This document shows positions 1-9,689 of a stretch of 64,000 nucleotides of DNA, in pieces. Positions within the stretch are counted from its first letter, which is position 1; every line of letters begins with the position of its first letter. Below the pieces are notes generated by a model. The model ran no database searches. It had not been told where the DNA came from and was given only the letters and a program-made list of their open reading frames with translations. Made by a program: the position numbers and the translations under genes. Where the stretch lies: NCBI RefSeq assembly GCF_007362775.1, contig NZ_CP041692.1:3968001-4032000 (forward strand). The letters are read 5' to 3'. Source of the stretch: Microlunatus elymi (GTDB lineage Bacteria > Actinomycetota > Actinomycetes > Propionibacteriales > Propionibacteriaceae).

Positions 1-1546
<1,546 letters not shown>

Positions 1547-1552
1547 TGCGGC

Positions 1553-1558
1553 ACTATC
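1553..1558 (-). promoter_or_regulatory. Candidate -10 box of whiA (leaderless)
   Basis: GATAGT on the minus strand, six nucleotides before the whiA ATG. The first base departs from the TAnnnT form seen at other genes here, so this is a weaker case. Confidence 0.35.
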
Positions 1559-1592
1559 TCACAACGAGCGGCAGCAGGTGAGCCGTCCCGGA

Positions 1593-2117
1593 TCATCCCT
1601 GCTGCCCGTCCGGGTCCCGGCCCTCGAGCGCGGACGCGACCAAAGGCACCCCGTGTTCGATCGCGTACGCGGAGCTCAGCACGGTGCCGAAGTTCATCGC
1701 CCAGAGCAGATGATCCTGGTTGTCGCCGGTGGACCAGATCACCCGGCCGGCCGCGGTGGAGTCGAGCCGGGTCACCAGCCGTTCGTTCTTCAGCTTCGTC
1801 AACTGGCCGGAGTCAGTGCACCAGTGCACCAGATCGAGCTCCCCGAGCAGATCGAGTCGCTCGGCGCTGAGCGCAGCCGAGTATTCCTTTCCGGCGAGTT
1901 CGTCCAAGGTGGGATGGAGCTGCAATCCCACGCCGGTCAGGAAGGTCGTCCGCGGTGCCGACCGGCCGAGCACGTCGAAGTCGGGTGCGTAGTACTCGGC
2001 ACATGCCGCGGATTTCTGCTGCCAGTCAGGATGCTGAGCCCGAACCGCGGCGAAGGCGGCGTCGACCTCGGCGACCAACCTCGCCGAGCTTTGTGGGTAC
2101 CAGCCTTCGTCGAGCGA
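1593..2117 (-). pseudogene. Remnant of iron-siderophore ABC substrate-binding protein (C-terminal half)
   Basis: The open frame gives about 175 residues, and its only possible start codon is a TTG at 2076-2078 (161 aa) with no usable ribosome site. The sequence resembles the C-terminal lobe of FecB/TroA-type siderophore-binding proteins: a long helix (AEVDAAFAAVRAQHPDW), a central sheet, then SAERLDLLGELDLVHW, AAGRVIWSTGDN and a final NFGTVLSSAYAIEHGVPLV that matches the family's usual 'LSxPYALDxLVP' ending. A full protein would have about 150-180 more residues with a signal peptide and lipobox; none is present. A stop codon at 2118-2120 and a DtxR box follow at once. I read it as a gene whose front was deleted while its iron operator survived. 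Family assignment is by pattern, not alignment. Confidence 0.6.
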
Positions 2118-2122
2118 TCAGA

Positions 2123-2141
2123 TTAGGTGACCCTAACCTAA
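2123..2141. promoter_or_regulatory. DtxR/IdeR iron box
   Basis: TTAGGTGACCCTAACCTAA is a 19-bp palindrome that matches the DtxR/IdeR consensus (TTAGGTTAGGCTAACCTAA) at 16 of 19 positions. It lies about 45 bp upstream of the TTG of the binding-protein remnant and beyond the end of yvcK, so the remnant is its natural target. Such boxes let an iron-loaded repressor shut off siderophore-uptake genes, which agrees with the identity proposed for the remnant. Confidence 0.75.
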
Positions 2142-2157
2142 TCGAGGGTGCTGTCCC

Positions 2158-3144
2158 TCAGACGCCCATGATGTCGGCGTAGGCGGACGCCAGCCGGAGT
2201 GGGTCGTGCCGCGGGCTGCCGTCGCGGTGGGCGACGTCGGCGAGCACCAACTCGGCACCGAGCGATCGGGCGTACGTCTCCAGGTGCGGATCGTCGCGGG
2301 CGAAGCTTCGATCCGCGATCACCACGTCCAGCCGCAGCTTCGGTGCGTGTTCGGCCAGCAGCTCCAGGTGCCTGGCCGCCGACGCGCCCTTGGTCTCGGC
2401 GTCGGACTGCACGTTCATGGTGAGGATCCGGCGGGCTCCCGTGTCCACGATCGCCCGGGCCAACTCCGGCACCAGCAGGTGCGGGATCACCGAGGTGAAC
2501 CAGGAGCCGGGACCGAGGACGAGCCAGTCGGCGTCGCCGACCGCGCGCACCGCCTGCGCCGAGGCCGGCGGATCGGCCGGGTTCAGCCGAACGGCCCGGA
2601 CCTCGGCCATGGTCTTGGCGACCTGCGCCTGACCTCGTACGGTGCTGACCTCGTCGGGTGCGGCGGCGTCGAGCCCGACCACGTCGGCCTCGATCTGCAG
2701 CGGTACCGCCGACATCGGCAGCACCCGACCCTTGGCGTCGAGCAGTCGCGCCACCATGTCCAGGCCGGCCACCGGGTCGCCGCCGAGCCGCTGCCACAGA
2801 CCGGCGATCAGCAGGTTGCCGATCGCGTGCCCGCCCAGGCTGCCGTCGCCGGGAAAGCGATACTGCAGCACCTCGGCCCAGGTCCGGCCGGACTCGTCGT
2901 CACCGCACAGCGCCGCCAGCGCCATCCGCAGGTCGCCGGGCGGCAGGCAGTCCAGCTCGTCGCGCAGCCGACCGGACGAGCCGCCGTCGTCGGCCACCGT
3001 GACGATCGCGGTGAGCCGGTCGGTGATCCGACGCAGCGCGGTCAGGCTGGAGGCCAGTCCGTGGCCGCCGCCGAAGGCCACCACCGCCGGTAGCCGACCG
3101 AGGCTGACTTCCTCGGCCATCCCGTCAGTGCCGGTCAAGATCAC
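2158..3144 (-). CDS. yvcK: YvcK/CofD-like gluconeogenesis factor
   Basis: A 328-residue protein of the YvcK (GlmR/CofD-like) family, which in Bacillus is needed for growth on gluconeogenic carbon, binds UDP-sugars and affects cell-wall precursor supply. Family motifs are visible: AFGGGHGLASSL (residues about 23-34), VADDGGSSGRLRDEL (about 50-64), GGHAIGNLL and LVLGPGSWFTSVIPHLL. The start is a GTG whose four bases GTGA overlap the rapZ stop, indicating translational coupling; a later ATG (M9) is possible. It belongs to the uvrC-rapZ-yvcK-whiA cluster. Confidence 0.95.
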   Translation of the reverse strand: MILTGTDGMAEEVSLGRLPAVVAFGGGHGLASSLTALRRITDRLTAIVTVADDGGSSGRLRDELDCLPPGDLRMALAALCGDDESGRTWAEVLQYRFPGDGSLGGHAIGNLLIAGLWQRLGGDPVAGLDMVARLLDAKGRVLPMSAVPLQIEADVVGLDAAAPDEVSTVRGQAQVAKTMAEVRAVRLNPADPPASAQAVRAVGDADWLVLGPGSWFTSVIPHLLVPELARAIVDTGARRILTMNVQSDAETKGASAARHLELLAEHAPKLRLDVVIADRSFARDDPHLETYARSLGAELVLADVAHRDGSPRHDPLRLASAYADIMGV

Positions 3145-4058
3145 TCCCGACCAAGATCACGATGCAGCACGTTGGTGGCCACGCCGGCCTCCCGCAGCCG
3201 CCGGGCGAACTCCTCGGCGATGGCGGTGCTGCGATGCTTGCCGCCGGTGCAGCCGATCGCCAGCGTGGCGAACCGTTTGCCCTCGCGGATGTAGCCGGCC
3301 CCGATCACCTTGATCATCTCCTGCAACTGGGAGATGAACTCCTCGGCACCCGGCTGCTCCAACACGTACGAGCTGACCTCGCGACTCAGACCGGTGAGCG
3401 GACGGAGCGCCGGAATCCAGTGCGGGTTGGGCAGGAACCTGACGTCGAAGACCAGGTCGGCGTCGATCGGGATGCCGTTCTTGAAGCCGAACGAGACCAC
3501 GGTCATCCGCAGTTGATCTTGACCGAGGCCGCCGAAGGCGTGATTGATCCGGGTACTGAGCTGATGGACGTTCAGCGACGAGGTGTCGATCACCAGGTCC
3601 GCGGCCGCACGCAGGGTGGCCAGGCTGGTCCGTTCGGCGGTGATGCCGTCCATCAGCCGGCCGTTGCCCTGCAACGGGTGCGGGCGGCGGGCCGACTCCT
3701 GGCGGCGGACGATCACGTCGTCGCCGGCCTCCAGGTAGACGATCTCGGGCTGGATGCCGGCGTTACCCAGATCGGCGAACATGTTCGGCAGTTGCTCGAA
3801 GAACGATCGGGTGCGCACGTCCAGGACGACGGCCAACCGGGTCTGACGGGCCTGCCGGGCCAGCGTGCAGAACTCCAGCAGCAGGCTCGGCGGCAGGTTG
3901 TCCACCACGTACCAGCCGATGTCCTCCAGCGCGTTGGCCGCGGTGCTCCGACCCGCCCCGGACATCCCGGTGACGATCACCACCCGGAAGTCGTCCTTGT
4001 CTGCGGAGGTCTTGTCGGCGTCGGTGGAGCCGGCCTGGTCGGTCGTTGCGCTGCTCAC
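3141..4058 (-). CDS. rapZ: RapZ/YvcJ nucleotide-binding protein
   Basis: A 305-residue RapZ-family ATPase/adaptor; in E. coli RapZ steers decay of the small RNA GlmZ and thus glucosamine-6-phosphate synthesis. A P-loop GMSGAGRST lies at residues 31-39; the C-terminal domain shows GCTGGKHRSTAIAEEFARR and ends HRDLGRE. The frame is open upstream to 4409, but that upstream protein is arginine-rich junk lying over the pentapeptide gene. I take the GTG at 4056-4058 (VSSATTDQ), which also gives the usual family length. An AATAAT box sits six nt before it. It overlaps yvcK by four bases. Confidence 0.93.
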   Translation of the reverse strand: MSSATTDQAGSTDADKTSADKDDFRVVIVTGMSGAGRSTAANALEDIGWYVVDNLPPSLLLEFCTLARQARQTRLAVVLDVRTRSFFEQLPNMFADLGNAGIQPEIVYLEAGDDVIVRRQESARRPHPLQGNGRLMDGITAERTSLATLRAAADLVIDTSSLNVHQLSTRINHAFGGLGQDQLRMTVVSFGFKNGIPIDADLVFDVRFLPNPHWIPALRPLTGLSREVSSYVLEQPGAEEFISQLQEMIKVIGAGYIREGKRFATLAIGCTGGKHRSTAIAEEFARRLREAGVATNVLHRDLGRE

Positions 4059-4069
4059 GCGGCCATTAT

Positions 4070-4765
4070 TCACGGCTGCGTCGATCCGTCGTCGACCCCG
4101 ATGCCGAGTGCGGCGGCAAGTGTCTCGGCCAACTCCAACAGATCGGCCCGGTCGACGGTCGCGCCGGCCAGACCGGCGACGCCGCCGATCCGGACCAGCC
4201 GGCAGCGTTCGAACCGGACCCGGGAGAGCGATGCGTTGCTGAACTCCGCCTCGGTCAGATCGCAATCGGCAAAGACGACGTCGACGAGTCTGCTGGAGCC
4301 GAAGTCCGTGCCGGCCAGCACACAGTTCTCGAACCGGACCCGTTCGGCTTGCAGGAAACGCAGATTCGCCAAGTTGATCATGGTGTCGGCGATGACCACG
4401 TTCTTCCAACTGCAGCCGGATGCTTGCAGCCCGAGCATCCGGCTGTGCCGCACCTCGACCCGCTGCCAGCCGGACTCGACGAACTCCGCGTTGGCCAGGT
4501 CGCAGCCGGAGAAGCTGCAGTCGGCGAAGGCGGCGTGCCGCCAGTTGGACGAGGCCAGGGTGACGTCGGCGAAGCGCGACCCGGAGGCCTCGGCGTAGTC
4601 CGACTCCAGTGCAGCAAGATCAACTCCGGCCAGCGCGATCGCGTTCATGATCAGGTCGTCGCCGCCGGTGGGCGCGTCCGCGGCCGGTCTGGCCTTGCCG
4701 GTACGCGGTGCCAGCGGCGGTCGCGGTGCCCGATCCGGGCCCGCGTCGACGGAGTTGTTGATCAT
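4070..4765 (-). CDS. Pentapeptide-repeat protein
   Basis: A 231-residue protein. After a Pro/Ala-rich leader of about 45 residues come degenerate pentapeptide repeats of the A(D/N)LxX kind ([61 protein letters not shown]), which form a right-handed beta-helix. Some family members protect gyrase; most have no known role. Its ATG overlaps the uvrC stop (ATGA), so it is translated with uvrC, and rapZ starts just after it. This gene is not part of the usual uvrC-rapZ junction, which makes it a lineage-specific insertion. Confidence 0.85.
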   Translation of the reverse strand: MINNSVDAGPDRAPRPPLAPRTGKARPAADAPTGGDDLIMNAIALAGVDLAALESDYAEASGSRFADVTLASSNWRHAAFADCSFSGCDLANAEFVESGWQRVEVRHSRMLGLQASGCSWKNVVIADTMINLANLRFLQAERVRFENCVLAGTDFGSSRLVDVVFADCDLTEAEFSNASLSRVRFERCRLVRIGGVAGLAGATVDRADLLELAETLAAALGIGVDDGSTQP

Positions 4766-6747
4766 GAACCGTCGAGGATCTCGCCGGTGGCGGTGTTGAT
4801 CACCTCGCCGTTGGGTCGCTGATCCAGGGCCGCCTTCACCGCGGTCGCCGTCCGGTCACCGAAGCCGGGCACCGCGGCGATGTCCTCGACTCGGGCCTCG
4901 CGCAGTTTCTTCAACGAGCCGAAGTGCGAGAGCAGGGCCTTGCGCCGTACCTCACCCAGGCCGGGAACCTGATCCAGCACCGACTCCACCATCGACTTGC
5001 TGCGCCGGGACCGGTGATGGGTGATGGCGAAGCGGTGCGCCTCGTCCCGGACGCGTTGCAGCAGGTAGAGCCCTTCCGAAGTCCGCGGCAGGATCAGCGG
5101 ATCCTCCTCGTCCGGCAGCCACACCTCCTCCAACCGCTTGGCCAGGCCGCACAGGGCGACATCGGTGATGCCGAGCTCGTTCATCGCTGCATCCGCTGCG
5201 GCGACCTGCGGCGGCCCGCCGTCGACCACCACCAGCGCCGGGGCGTAGGCGAACTTCTTCGGCGCGCCGGTGGTCGGGTCGACCAGCAACGGACCCTCCC
5301 CCGTCGCCGCGTCCCCGGGCGCCTGCATCGACGCCTGCTCGTCCAGCAGCCGCCTGAATCGGCGGGTGATCACCTCGTGCATCGCGGCGACGTCGTTCTG
5401 TCCCTCGAACCCCTTGATCACGAACCGCCGATACTCGCTCTTGCGCGGCAGGCCGTCCTCGAAGACGACCATCGAGGCGACCACCTCGGTGCCCTGCAGG
5501 TTGGAGATGTCGTAGCACTCGATCCGCAGCGGCGGCGCCGGCAGCTCCAGCGCAGTCTGGATCTCCTCCAGCGCACGGTTGCGGGTGGACAGGTCCTGAG
5601 CCCGGACCGTCTTGTGCCGGACCAGCGCCTCCCGGGCGTTCTTCGCCACGGTGTCCATCAACACCCGCTTGTCGCCGCGCTGCGGGACTCGGATGTCGAC
5701 CTTGCTGCCGCGGATCTCACCCAGCAGCTCGGTCAGCGACTGCTGGCTCGGTGGCAGCGCCGGCACCAGAATCTCCCGGGGGATGGCCTGCTGATCCGGA
5801 TCGGAGGTGTCGGCCTCGGAGTAGAGCTGCAGCAGGAACTGCTCCACCAACTCGCCGGTGTCGCCCTCGTCGGCCCGGTCGGCCACCCAGCCGCGCTCTC
5901 CGCGGACGCGCCCACCGCGGACGTGGAAGATCTGCACGGCGACCTCCAGCGGATCCTCGGCCAGCGCGATCACGTCGGCGTCGGTGCCGTCGCGGAAGGC
6001 GATCGCGTTCTTCTCCATCGCCCGATGCAGTGCACCGAGATCGTCGCGGAGCCGGGCGGCCTTCTCGAACTCGAGATCGTCACTGGCCTGTTGCATCTGG
6101 CGCTTCAGCCGTCGTTCGACCGGTGCGGTCTGACCGGCCATGAACTTGCAGAAGTCCTCGACGATGTCGCGATGGTCATCGGCGCTGATCCGGCCGACAC
6201 AAGGCGCCGAACACTTGCCGATGTAGCCGAGCAGGCAGGGCCGGCCGACCTGCTGCGCGTTGCGGAAAACCCCCTGCGAGCAGGACCGCATCGGGAACAC
6301 CCGCAGCAGCAGATCGACCGTCTCGCGAATCGCCCAGGCATGACCGTACGGGCCGAAGTAGCGGTTGCCCTTGCGCTTGGCGCCGCGGCCGACGTGCACC
6401 CGCGGGAACTCCTCCGACCAGGTCACCGCCAGCCAGGGATAGGACTTGTCGTCGCGGTATTTGATGTTGAACCGCGGGTCGTACTCCTTGATCCAGGAAT
6501 ACTCCAGGGCCAGCGATTCGACCTCGCTCTGCACCACCGTCCACTGCACCTTGGCGGCGGTGTGCACCATCGCGTACGTCCTCGGGTGCAGCCCCCTGGG
6601 GTCGGCGAAGTACGAATTCAGCCGGGACCGCAGACTCTTCGCCTTGCCGACGTAGATGACCCGGCCGTGATCGTCGCTGAACCGATAGACCCCCGGCTGG
6701 TCCGGGATCGACCCCGGACGCGGACGATAACTCTGCGGATCTGCCAC
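4762..6747 (-). CDS. uvrC: UvrABC excinuclease subunit C
   Basis: A 661-residue UvrC, the nuclease that makes both incisions in nucleotide excision repair. The N-terminal GIY-YIG domain (PGVYRF...[14 protein letters not shown], residues about 18-45) makes the 3' cut. A UvrB-interacting UVR region follows near 210-245 ([16 protein letters not shown]), then the RNase H-like 5' nuclease ([20 protein letters not shown]) and tandem helix-hairpin-helix motifs ([18 protein letters not shown] and [12 protein letters not shown]). The start is GTG, with TAGGCT ending six nt upstream, so the transcript is probably leaderless. It heads the pentapeptide-rapZ-yvcK run through four-base overlaps. Confidence 0.98.
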   Translation of the reverse strand: MADPQSYRPRPGSIPDQPGVYRFSDDHGRVIYVGKAKSLRSRLNSYFADPRGLHPRTYAMVHTAAKVQWTVVQSEVESLALEYSWIKEYDPRFNIKYRDDKSYPWLAVTWSEEFPRVHVGRGAKRKGNRYFGPYGHAWAIRETVDLLLRVFPMRSCSQGVFRNAQQVGRPCLLGYIGKCSAPCVGRISADDHRDIVEDFCKFMAGQTAPVERRLKRQMQQASDDLEFEKAARLRDDLGALHRAMEKNAIAFRDGTDADVIALAEDPLEVAVQIFHVRGGRVRGERGWVADRADEGDTGELVEQFLLQLYSEADTSDPDQQAIPREILVPALPPSQQSLTELLGEIRGSKVDIRVPQRGDKRVLMDTVAKNAREALVRHKTVRAQDLSTRNRALEEIQTALELPAPPLRIECYDISNLQGTEVVASMVVFEDGLPRKSEYRRFVIKGFEGQNDVAAMHEVITRRFRRLLDEQASMQAPGDAATGEGPLLVDPTTGAPKKFAYAPALVVVDGGPPQVAAADAAMNELGITDVALCGLAKRLEEVWLPDEEDPLILPRTSEGLYLLQRVRDEAHRFAITHHRSRRSKSMVESVLDQVPGLGEVRRKALLSHFGSLKKLREARVEDIAAVPGFGDRTATAVKAALDQRPNGEVINTATGEILDGS

Positions 6748-6753
6748 GGCGAC

Positions 6754-6759
6754 AGCCTA
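6754..6759 (-). promoter_or_regulatory. -10 box of uvrC (leaderless start)
   Basis: TAGGCT on the minus strand, six nucleotides before the GTG of uvrC; TTCGAG lies about 16 bp further upstream as a possible -35. No ribosome site fits between box and start. Confidence 0.6.
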
Positions 6760-6821
6760 GGAGGCACTACGGACACTCGAACATCGGAGTTGTCAGCGGC
6801 AGAGGTCGCTATCGCGCGTCC

Positions 6822-7505
6822 TTATGCTGACAGCTCGGCGATGACGGAGAAGATCCGCTCCGGTTCGGTCCGCTGCTCGGACAGGTCATAGACCCGATCG
6901 GCAATCTCGTCCGGATCCAGCGACAGCCGGGCCAGAGCCTCGGCGTCGATGTCGGTGCCGGCGAACTGGTCCGACCGGGCGGTCATCGCGGTGTGGATGT
7001 CGCCGCCGCGGATGCCGCCGCCGATCACCAGCGACCCGACGAAGACGCCTTGGTCGGCGACCGCGGCGTTCAGGGTCAGCGCGTAGCTGCGGAGGGCGGC
7101 CGAGGTGATCGCCAGATTGCCGAGCTCGGGCATCGGCCGGATCGCGCTCAGGCCGGTCGGCAGCAGGATCGTCCCGCGGCCACGTTCCAGCATCCCGGGC
7201 AGTACCGCAGCCACCGCGTCGGCCGCGGCGGGCACCAGCGCGAACCCGTCCCGTACGGCGGCGCCGGTGACCTGCACGATCGGCACCGGCAAGCTCGCCG
7301 GATCCATCGCCGCCGGACCGAAGTAGAGCACCTCGATCGGACCGAGACGATCCTGGATTCGGGCCAGTGCCGCGTTCAGTTGCTCGCCGTCCAGGACGTC
7401 GGCCACCTCGGCGGTCGCCGTCACCCCTTCGGCGACCAACTGCTCCAGGTAGGCCGGGTGCCGCGCGTCCGACCGGGACACCACGGCGACTCCGTCCGCT
7501 CCCAT
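6822..7505 (-). CDS. Short-chain dehydrogenase-like protein lacking the N-terminal cofactor motif
   Basis: A 227-residue protein that matches the SDR fold from the second strand onward: VVSRSD at the expected basic position, VADVLD (strand 3 acidic), ALARIQDRLGPIEVLYFGPAA, GRGTILLPTGLSAIRP with the catalytic-region serine, then NLAITSAALRSYALTLNAAV. The normal opening strand and TGxxxGxG loop that hold NAD(P) are absent. The frame runs only about nine codons above the ATG before a TAG. A promoter-like pair (TTGAGG, 17 bp, TAAATT at 7543-7571) lies just upstream, so it may still be expressed. Either a 5'-truncated gene or an unusual variant; catalytic activity is doubtful. Confidence 0.65.
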   Translation of the reverse strand: MGADGVAVVSRSDARHPAYLEQLVAEGVTATAEVADVLDGEQLNAALARIQDRLGPIEVLYFGPAAMDPASLPVPIVQVTGAAVRDGFALVPAAADAVAAVLPGMLERGRGTILLPTGLSAIRPMPELGNLAITSAALRSYALTLNAAVADQGVFVGSLVIGGGIRGGDIHTAMTARSDQFAGTDIDAEALARLSLDPDEIADRVYDLSEQRTEPERIFSVIAELSA

Positions 7506-7518
7506 CGATCCGATTAAG

Positions 7519-7534
7519 TTGAGGCGCTACTCAA
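7519..7534. promoter_or_regulatory. TetR-type operator, site 1
   Basis: TTGAG-N6-CTCAA inverted repeat between the divergent SDR and TetR genes, at the expected transcription start of the SDR gene. It shares its outer arms and 16-bp length with the stronger site at 7556-7571. Confidence 0.5.
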
Positions 7535-7555
7535 GTATGGCCAATTTAGGCGAAA

Positions 7556-7571
7556 TTGAGGTTGACCTCAA
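7556..7571. promoter_or_regulatory. TetR-type operator, site 2
   Basis: TTGAGGTTGACCTCAA is a perfect inverted repeat with 7-bp arms around TG, 43 bp before the TetR start. It covers the candidate -35 of the SDR gene. Size and position suit autoregulation by the divergent TetR protein; binding is inferred. Confidence 0.6.
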
Positions 7572-7614
7572 GATCTGATTCCGGTCGGCTCGGCCGACGC
7601 TCCGAACCAGTACG

Positions 7615-8286
7615 GTGGGCCGGGTGACGAACGTGACGACCGGGCCAGCTGCCCAAGCCGGCGTGGCCAGACGCCGGGACGCGGTGGCGAACCGGACCAA
7701 GCTGGTGGACGCGGCCGCTGCCGTCTTCGCCGAGCGCGGTGTGGACGCGCCACTGGAGGCGATCGCCCGTCGCGCGCAGGTCAGCATCGGCACGCTCTAC
7801 AACCACTTCCGCACCCGCGAACAACTGCTGGACGCGATCTACCCGGACCGGATCGCAGATCTTGCGGCCGCCGCCGACGCGGCGCTTGCCGACGAGGACA
7901 GCTGGCTTGGCTTCAGCGGATTCCTGTTGCAGGTGTTCGAGCTCCAGGCCACCGACCGCGGGCTGAACGACGCGATGACCTTGCGCTACCCGGACGCCGC
8001 GCTGCTGACCGAGGCCTGCGACCGCGGCTTCGCCCGGGCCGGCGAGTTGATCAAACGGGCTCAGCTGGCCGGGACGCTGCGGAAGGACTTCACCGTCGAG
8101 GACCTGGCCTTCCTGATCTGGGCCACCTCGCGGGTGATCGCCGCCACCGCGGACATCGCCCCGACGGCCTGGCGGCGCTACGTCGGCCTGCAGCTGGACG
8201 GGCTCAGAGCGGCGGCCGCGCACCGGTTGCCGGTGCCGGCGATGACTCCAGATCAGGTAGCTCAAGCAATGCAGTCGCGCCCATGA
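7615..8286 (+). CDS. TetR-family transcriptional regulator
   Basis: A 223-residue regulator. The N-terminal helix-turn-helix (residues about 26-72) reads LVDAAAAVFAERGVDAPLEAIARRAQVSIGTLYNHF, given here in outline; the second helix pair SIGTLYNHFRTREQLL is typical of TetR. The C-terminal domain (about 80-195) would bind an unknown ligand. Starts at GTG 7615 or GTG 7624 are both possible. It is divergent from the SDR gene with two matching palindromes between, so it most likely represses that gene and itself. Confidence 0.85.
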   Translation: MGRVTNVTTGPAAQAGVARRRDAVANRTKLVDAAAAVFAERGVDAPLEAIARRAQVSIGTLYNHFRTREQLLDAIYPDRIADLAAAADAALADEDSWLGFSGFLLQVFELQATDRGLNDAMTLRYPDAALLTEACDRGFARAGELIKRAQLAGTLRKDFTVEDLAFLIWATSRVIAATADIAPTAWRRYVGLQLDGLRAAAAHRLPVPAMTPDQVAQAMQSRP

Positions 8287-8299
8287 TCCGGGTAGCGGC

Positions 8300-8932
8300 C
8301 TAGCGGGCGGCGCCGCAGACCCAGGCGGTGGCCCGCTGAACGGCGTTGTCCCAACGCCGGTGCTGCTCCTCGTCGGCCTTCGAGACCTCGCGGAAGGTGA
8401 GCCGCTCGAGTTCGGGTGAGCCCAGGAACGGCCCGATCTGATCACGCCAGAGCACACCGAGCGAATCGGTCTGCGCGTCCCGCCGATCGAGCGACTGATC
8501 GGAGGTGTTGATCACCAGTACCCGCCGCAGGTTGGGCGCGGGCTTCGGTGTCGCGGACGCCTGTTCGTCGGCCAACAGCACCCGGTCCAGCCAACCGGCG
8601 ACGATGGCCGGCGGTTTGCCCCACCAGTCCGGATGGATCACCACCAGTGCCTGAGCCTCGGCCAGCTCCTGCCGGTGCCGCCGTACCAGCGGATCCGGCG
8701 ACGGAGCAAGATCACGTACCTGATCCGAACTGGTGCCGCGGGTCCAGACCTCGCCGGCGATGGCCTCCGGCTCGGTCAGCACCGGATCGAACGACTCGGC
8801 GTAGAGGTCGTGGCTGGTCTGCCGGACGCCGGTCTGGGCCAGCACCGTACGCACCCGGTCGGCCAGTTCAAGATCAAGACTGCCGGCGCGCGGATGCGCG
8901 ACCACGATCATCACCGGCGAAAGCACGTTCAC
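8300..8932 (-). CDS. NAD(P)H oxidoreductase, flavodoxin-2 family
   Basis: A 210-residue flavodoxin-like protein of the NQO1/MdaB/YwrO kind, expected to bind FMN or FAD and reduce quinones with NAD(P)H. MIVVAHPRAGSLDLEL is the phosphate-binding start, and IHPDWWGKPPAIVAGWLDRVL is the family signature for the flavin and helix region. The start is GTG at 8930-8932 with TACTCT seven nt upstream. It converges with the TetR gene, 13 bp between stops. Confidence 0.85.
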   Translation of the reverse strand: MNVLSPVMIVVAHPRAGSLDLELADRVRTVLAQTGVRQTSHDLYAESFDPVLTEPEAIAGEVWTRGTSSDQVRDLAPSPDPLVRRHRQELAEAQALVVIHPDWWGKPPAIVAGWLDRVLLADEQASATPKPAPNLRRVLVINTSDQSLDRRDAQTDSLGVLWRDQIGPFLGSPELERLTFREVSKADEEQHRRWDNAVQRATAWVCGAAR

Positions 8933-8939
8933 GCGGGTC

Positions 8940-8945
8940 AGAGTA
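8940..8945 (-). promoter_or_regulatory. -10 box of the NAD(P)H oxidoreductase gene (leaderless)
   Basis: TACTCT on the minus strand, seven nucleotides before the GTG start; no ribosome site intervenes. Confidence 0.45.
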
Positions 8946-9018
8946 ATCGAGTCGATCTCGGTACGATCTTGACGTCACCGCGCCCCGGGCGCTCCGCTCT
9001 CCGACAGGTCGTGAGGTC

Positions 9019-9672
9019 ATGACTGTTCTGCCGCACATCCCCCAGAGGTTGCATGCCATCGGCCAGGCCGGCGTGATCGCCGTGCTGCGAGCGCCGTCGT
9101 CGGAGGCTGCCGTGGCCGCAGCGGAAGCGGTGATCGCCGGGGGTGTGACGGCCATCGAGGTCACCTACAGCACGCCGAGCCCGGCGGCCGCCATCGCCCG
9201 GATCGCGCAGGAATTCCCGGAGGCCATCGTCGGCGCCGGCACCCTGACCCGGGAACCGCAGGTCAACGAGGCGGCGGCCGCCGGCGCTGCCTTCCTGGTC
9301 AGCCCGGGCACCTCACCGTCGATCGTGACCGCGATGGTCGACACCGGCCTGCCCACGATGAGCGGAGCCGTCACGCCGACCGAGGTGATGTCGGCCATGG
9401 AGCTCGGCGTGAACGCGGTGAAGATCTTCCCGGGGTCACTGGTCGGGCCGAGCTATCTGAGGGCGCTGCGCGGGCCCTTCCCTGACGTGCCGCTGATGCC
9501 GACCGGGGGCGTATCGGTCGACAACCTCGCCGATTGGCTGGCGGCCGGCGCGTTCGCGGTCGGCGCCGGCAGCGAGTTGTGCAGCGCCGCCGACATGGAA
9601 GATCAGAACTGGCAGCTGATCACCGACAAGGCCACCCGATTCAGTGAAGCACTGGCCGCCGCCCGCAGCTGA
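9019..9672 (+). CDS. eda: KDPG/KHG aldolase
   Basis: A 217-residue class I aldolase that splits 2-keto-3-deoxy-6-phosphogluconate (or 4-hydroxy-2-ketoglutarate) to pyruvate and an aldehyde, the last step of Entner-Doudoroff-type sugar acid use. Visible are the catalytic Glu region IEVTYSTP (E47), the phosphate loop VGAGTL, and the Schiff-base lysine K135 in VNAVKIFPGSLVGPSYLR. GGVS and VGAGSEL near the C-terminus complete the barrel. No edd or kdgK neighbour lies nearby. TACGAT at 8961-8966 may be its -10 box. Good family-length match. Confidence 0.92.
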   Translation: MTVLPHIPQRLHAIGQAGVIAVLRAPSSEAAVAAAEAVIAGGVTAIEVTYSTPSPAAAIARIAQEFPEAIVGAGTLTREPQVNEAAAAGAAFLVSPGTSPSIVTAMVDTGLPTMSGAVTPTEVMSAMELGVNAVKIFPGSLVGPSYLRALRGPFPDVPLMPTGGVSVDNLADWLAAGAFAVGAGSELCSAADMEDQNWQLITDKATRFSEALAAARS

Positions 9673-9689
9673 TCTCGATCCGTCCGGCG

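Noticed and set aside
3141-4409. Longer rapZ reading frame starting at 4409
   Set aside because: The extra 117 residues are Arg-rich antisense-like sequence over the pentapeptide gene; RapZ homology starts after GTG 4058.
6748-6800. CGAACATCGGAGTT upstream of uvrC as a LexA (SOS) box
   Set aside because: The actinobacterial box needs CGAAC-N4-GTTCG; the second half and spacing do not fit. No box was found before uvrA, uvrB or polA either.
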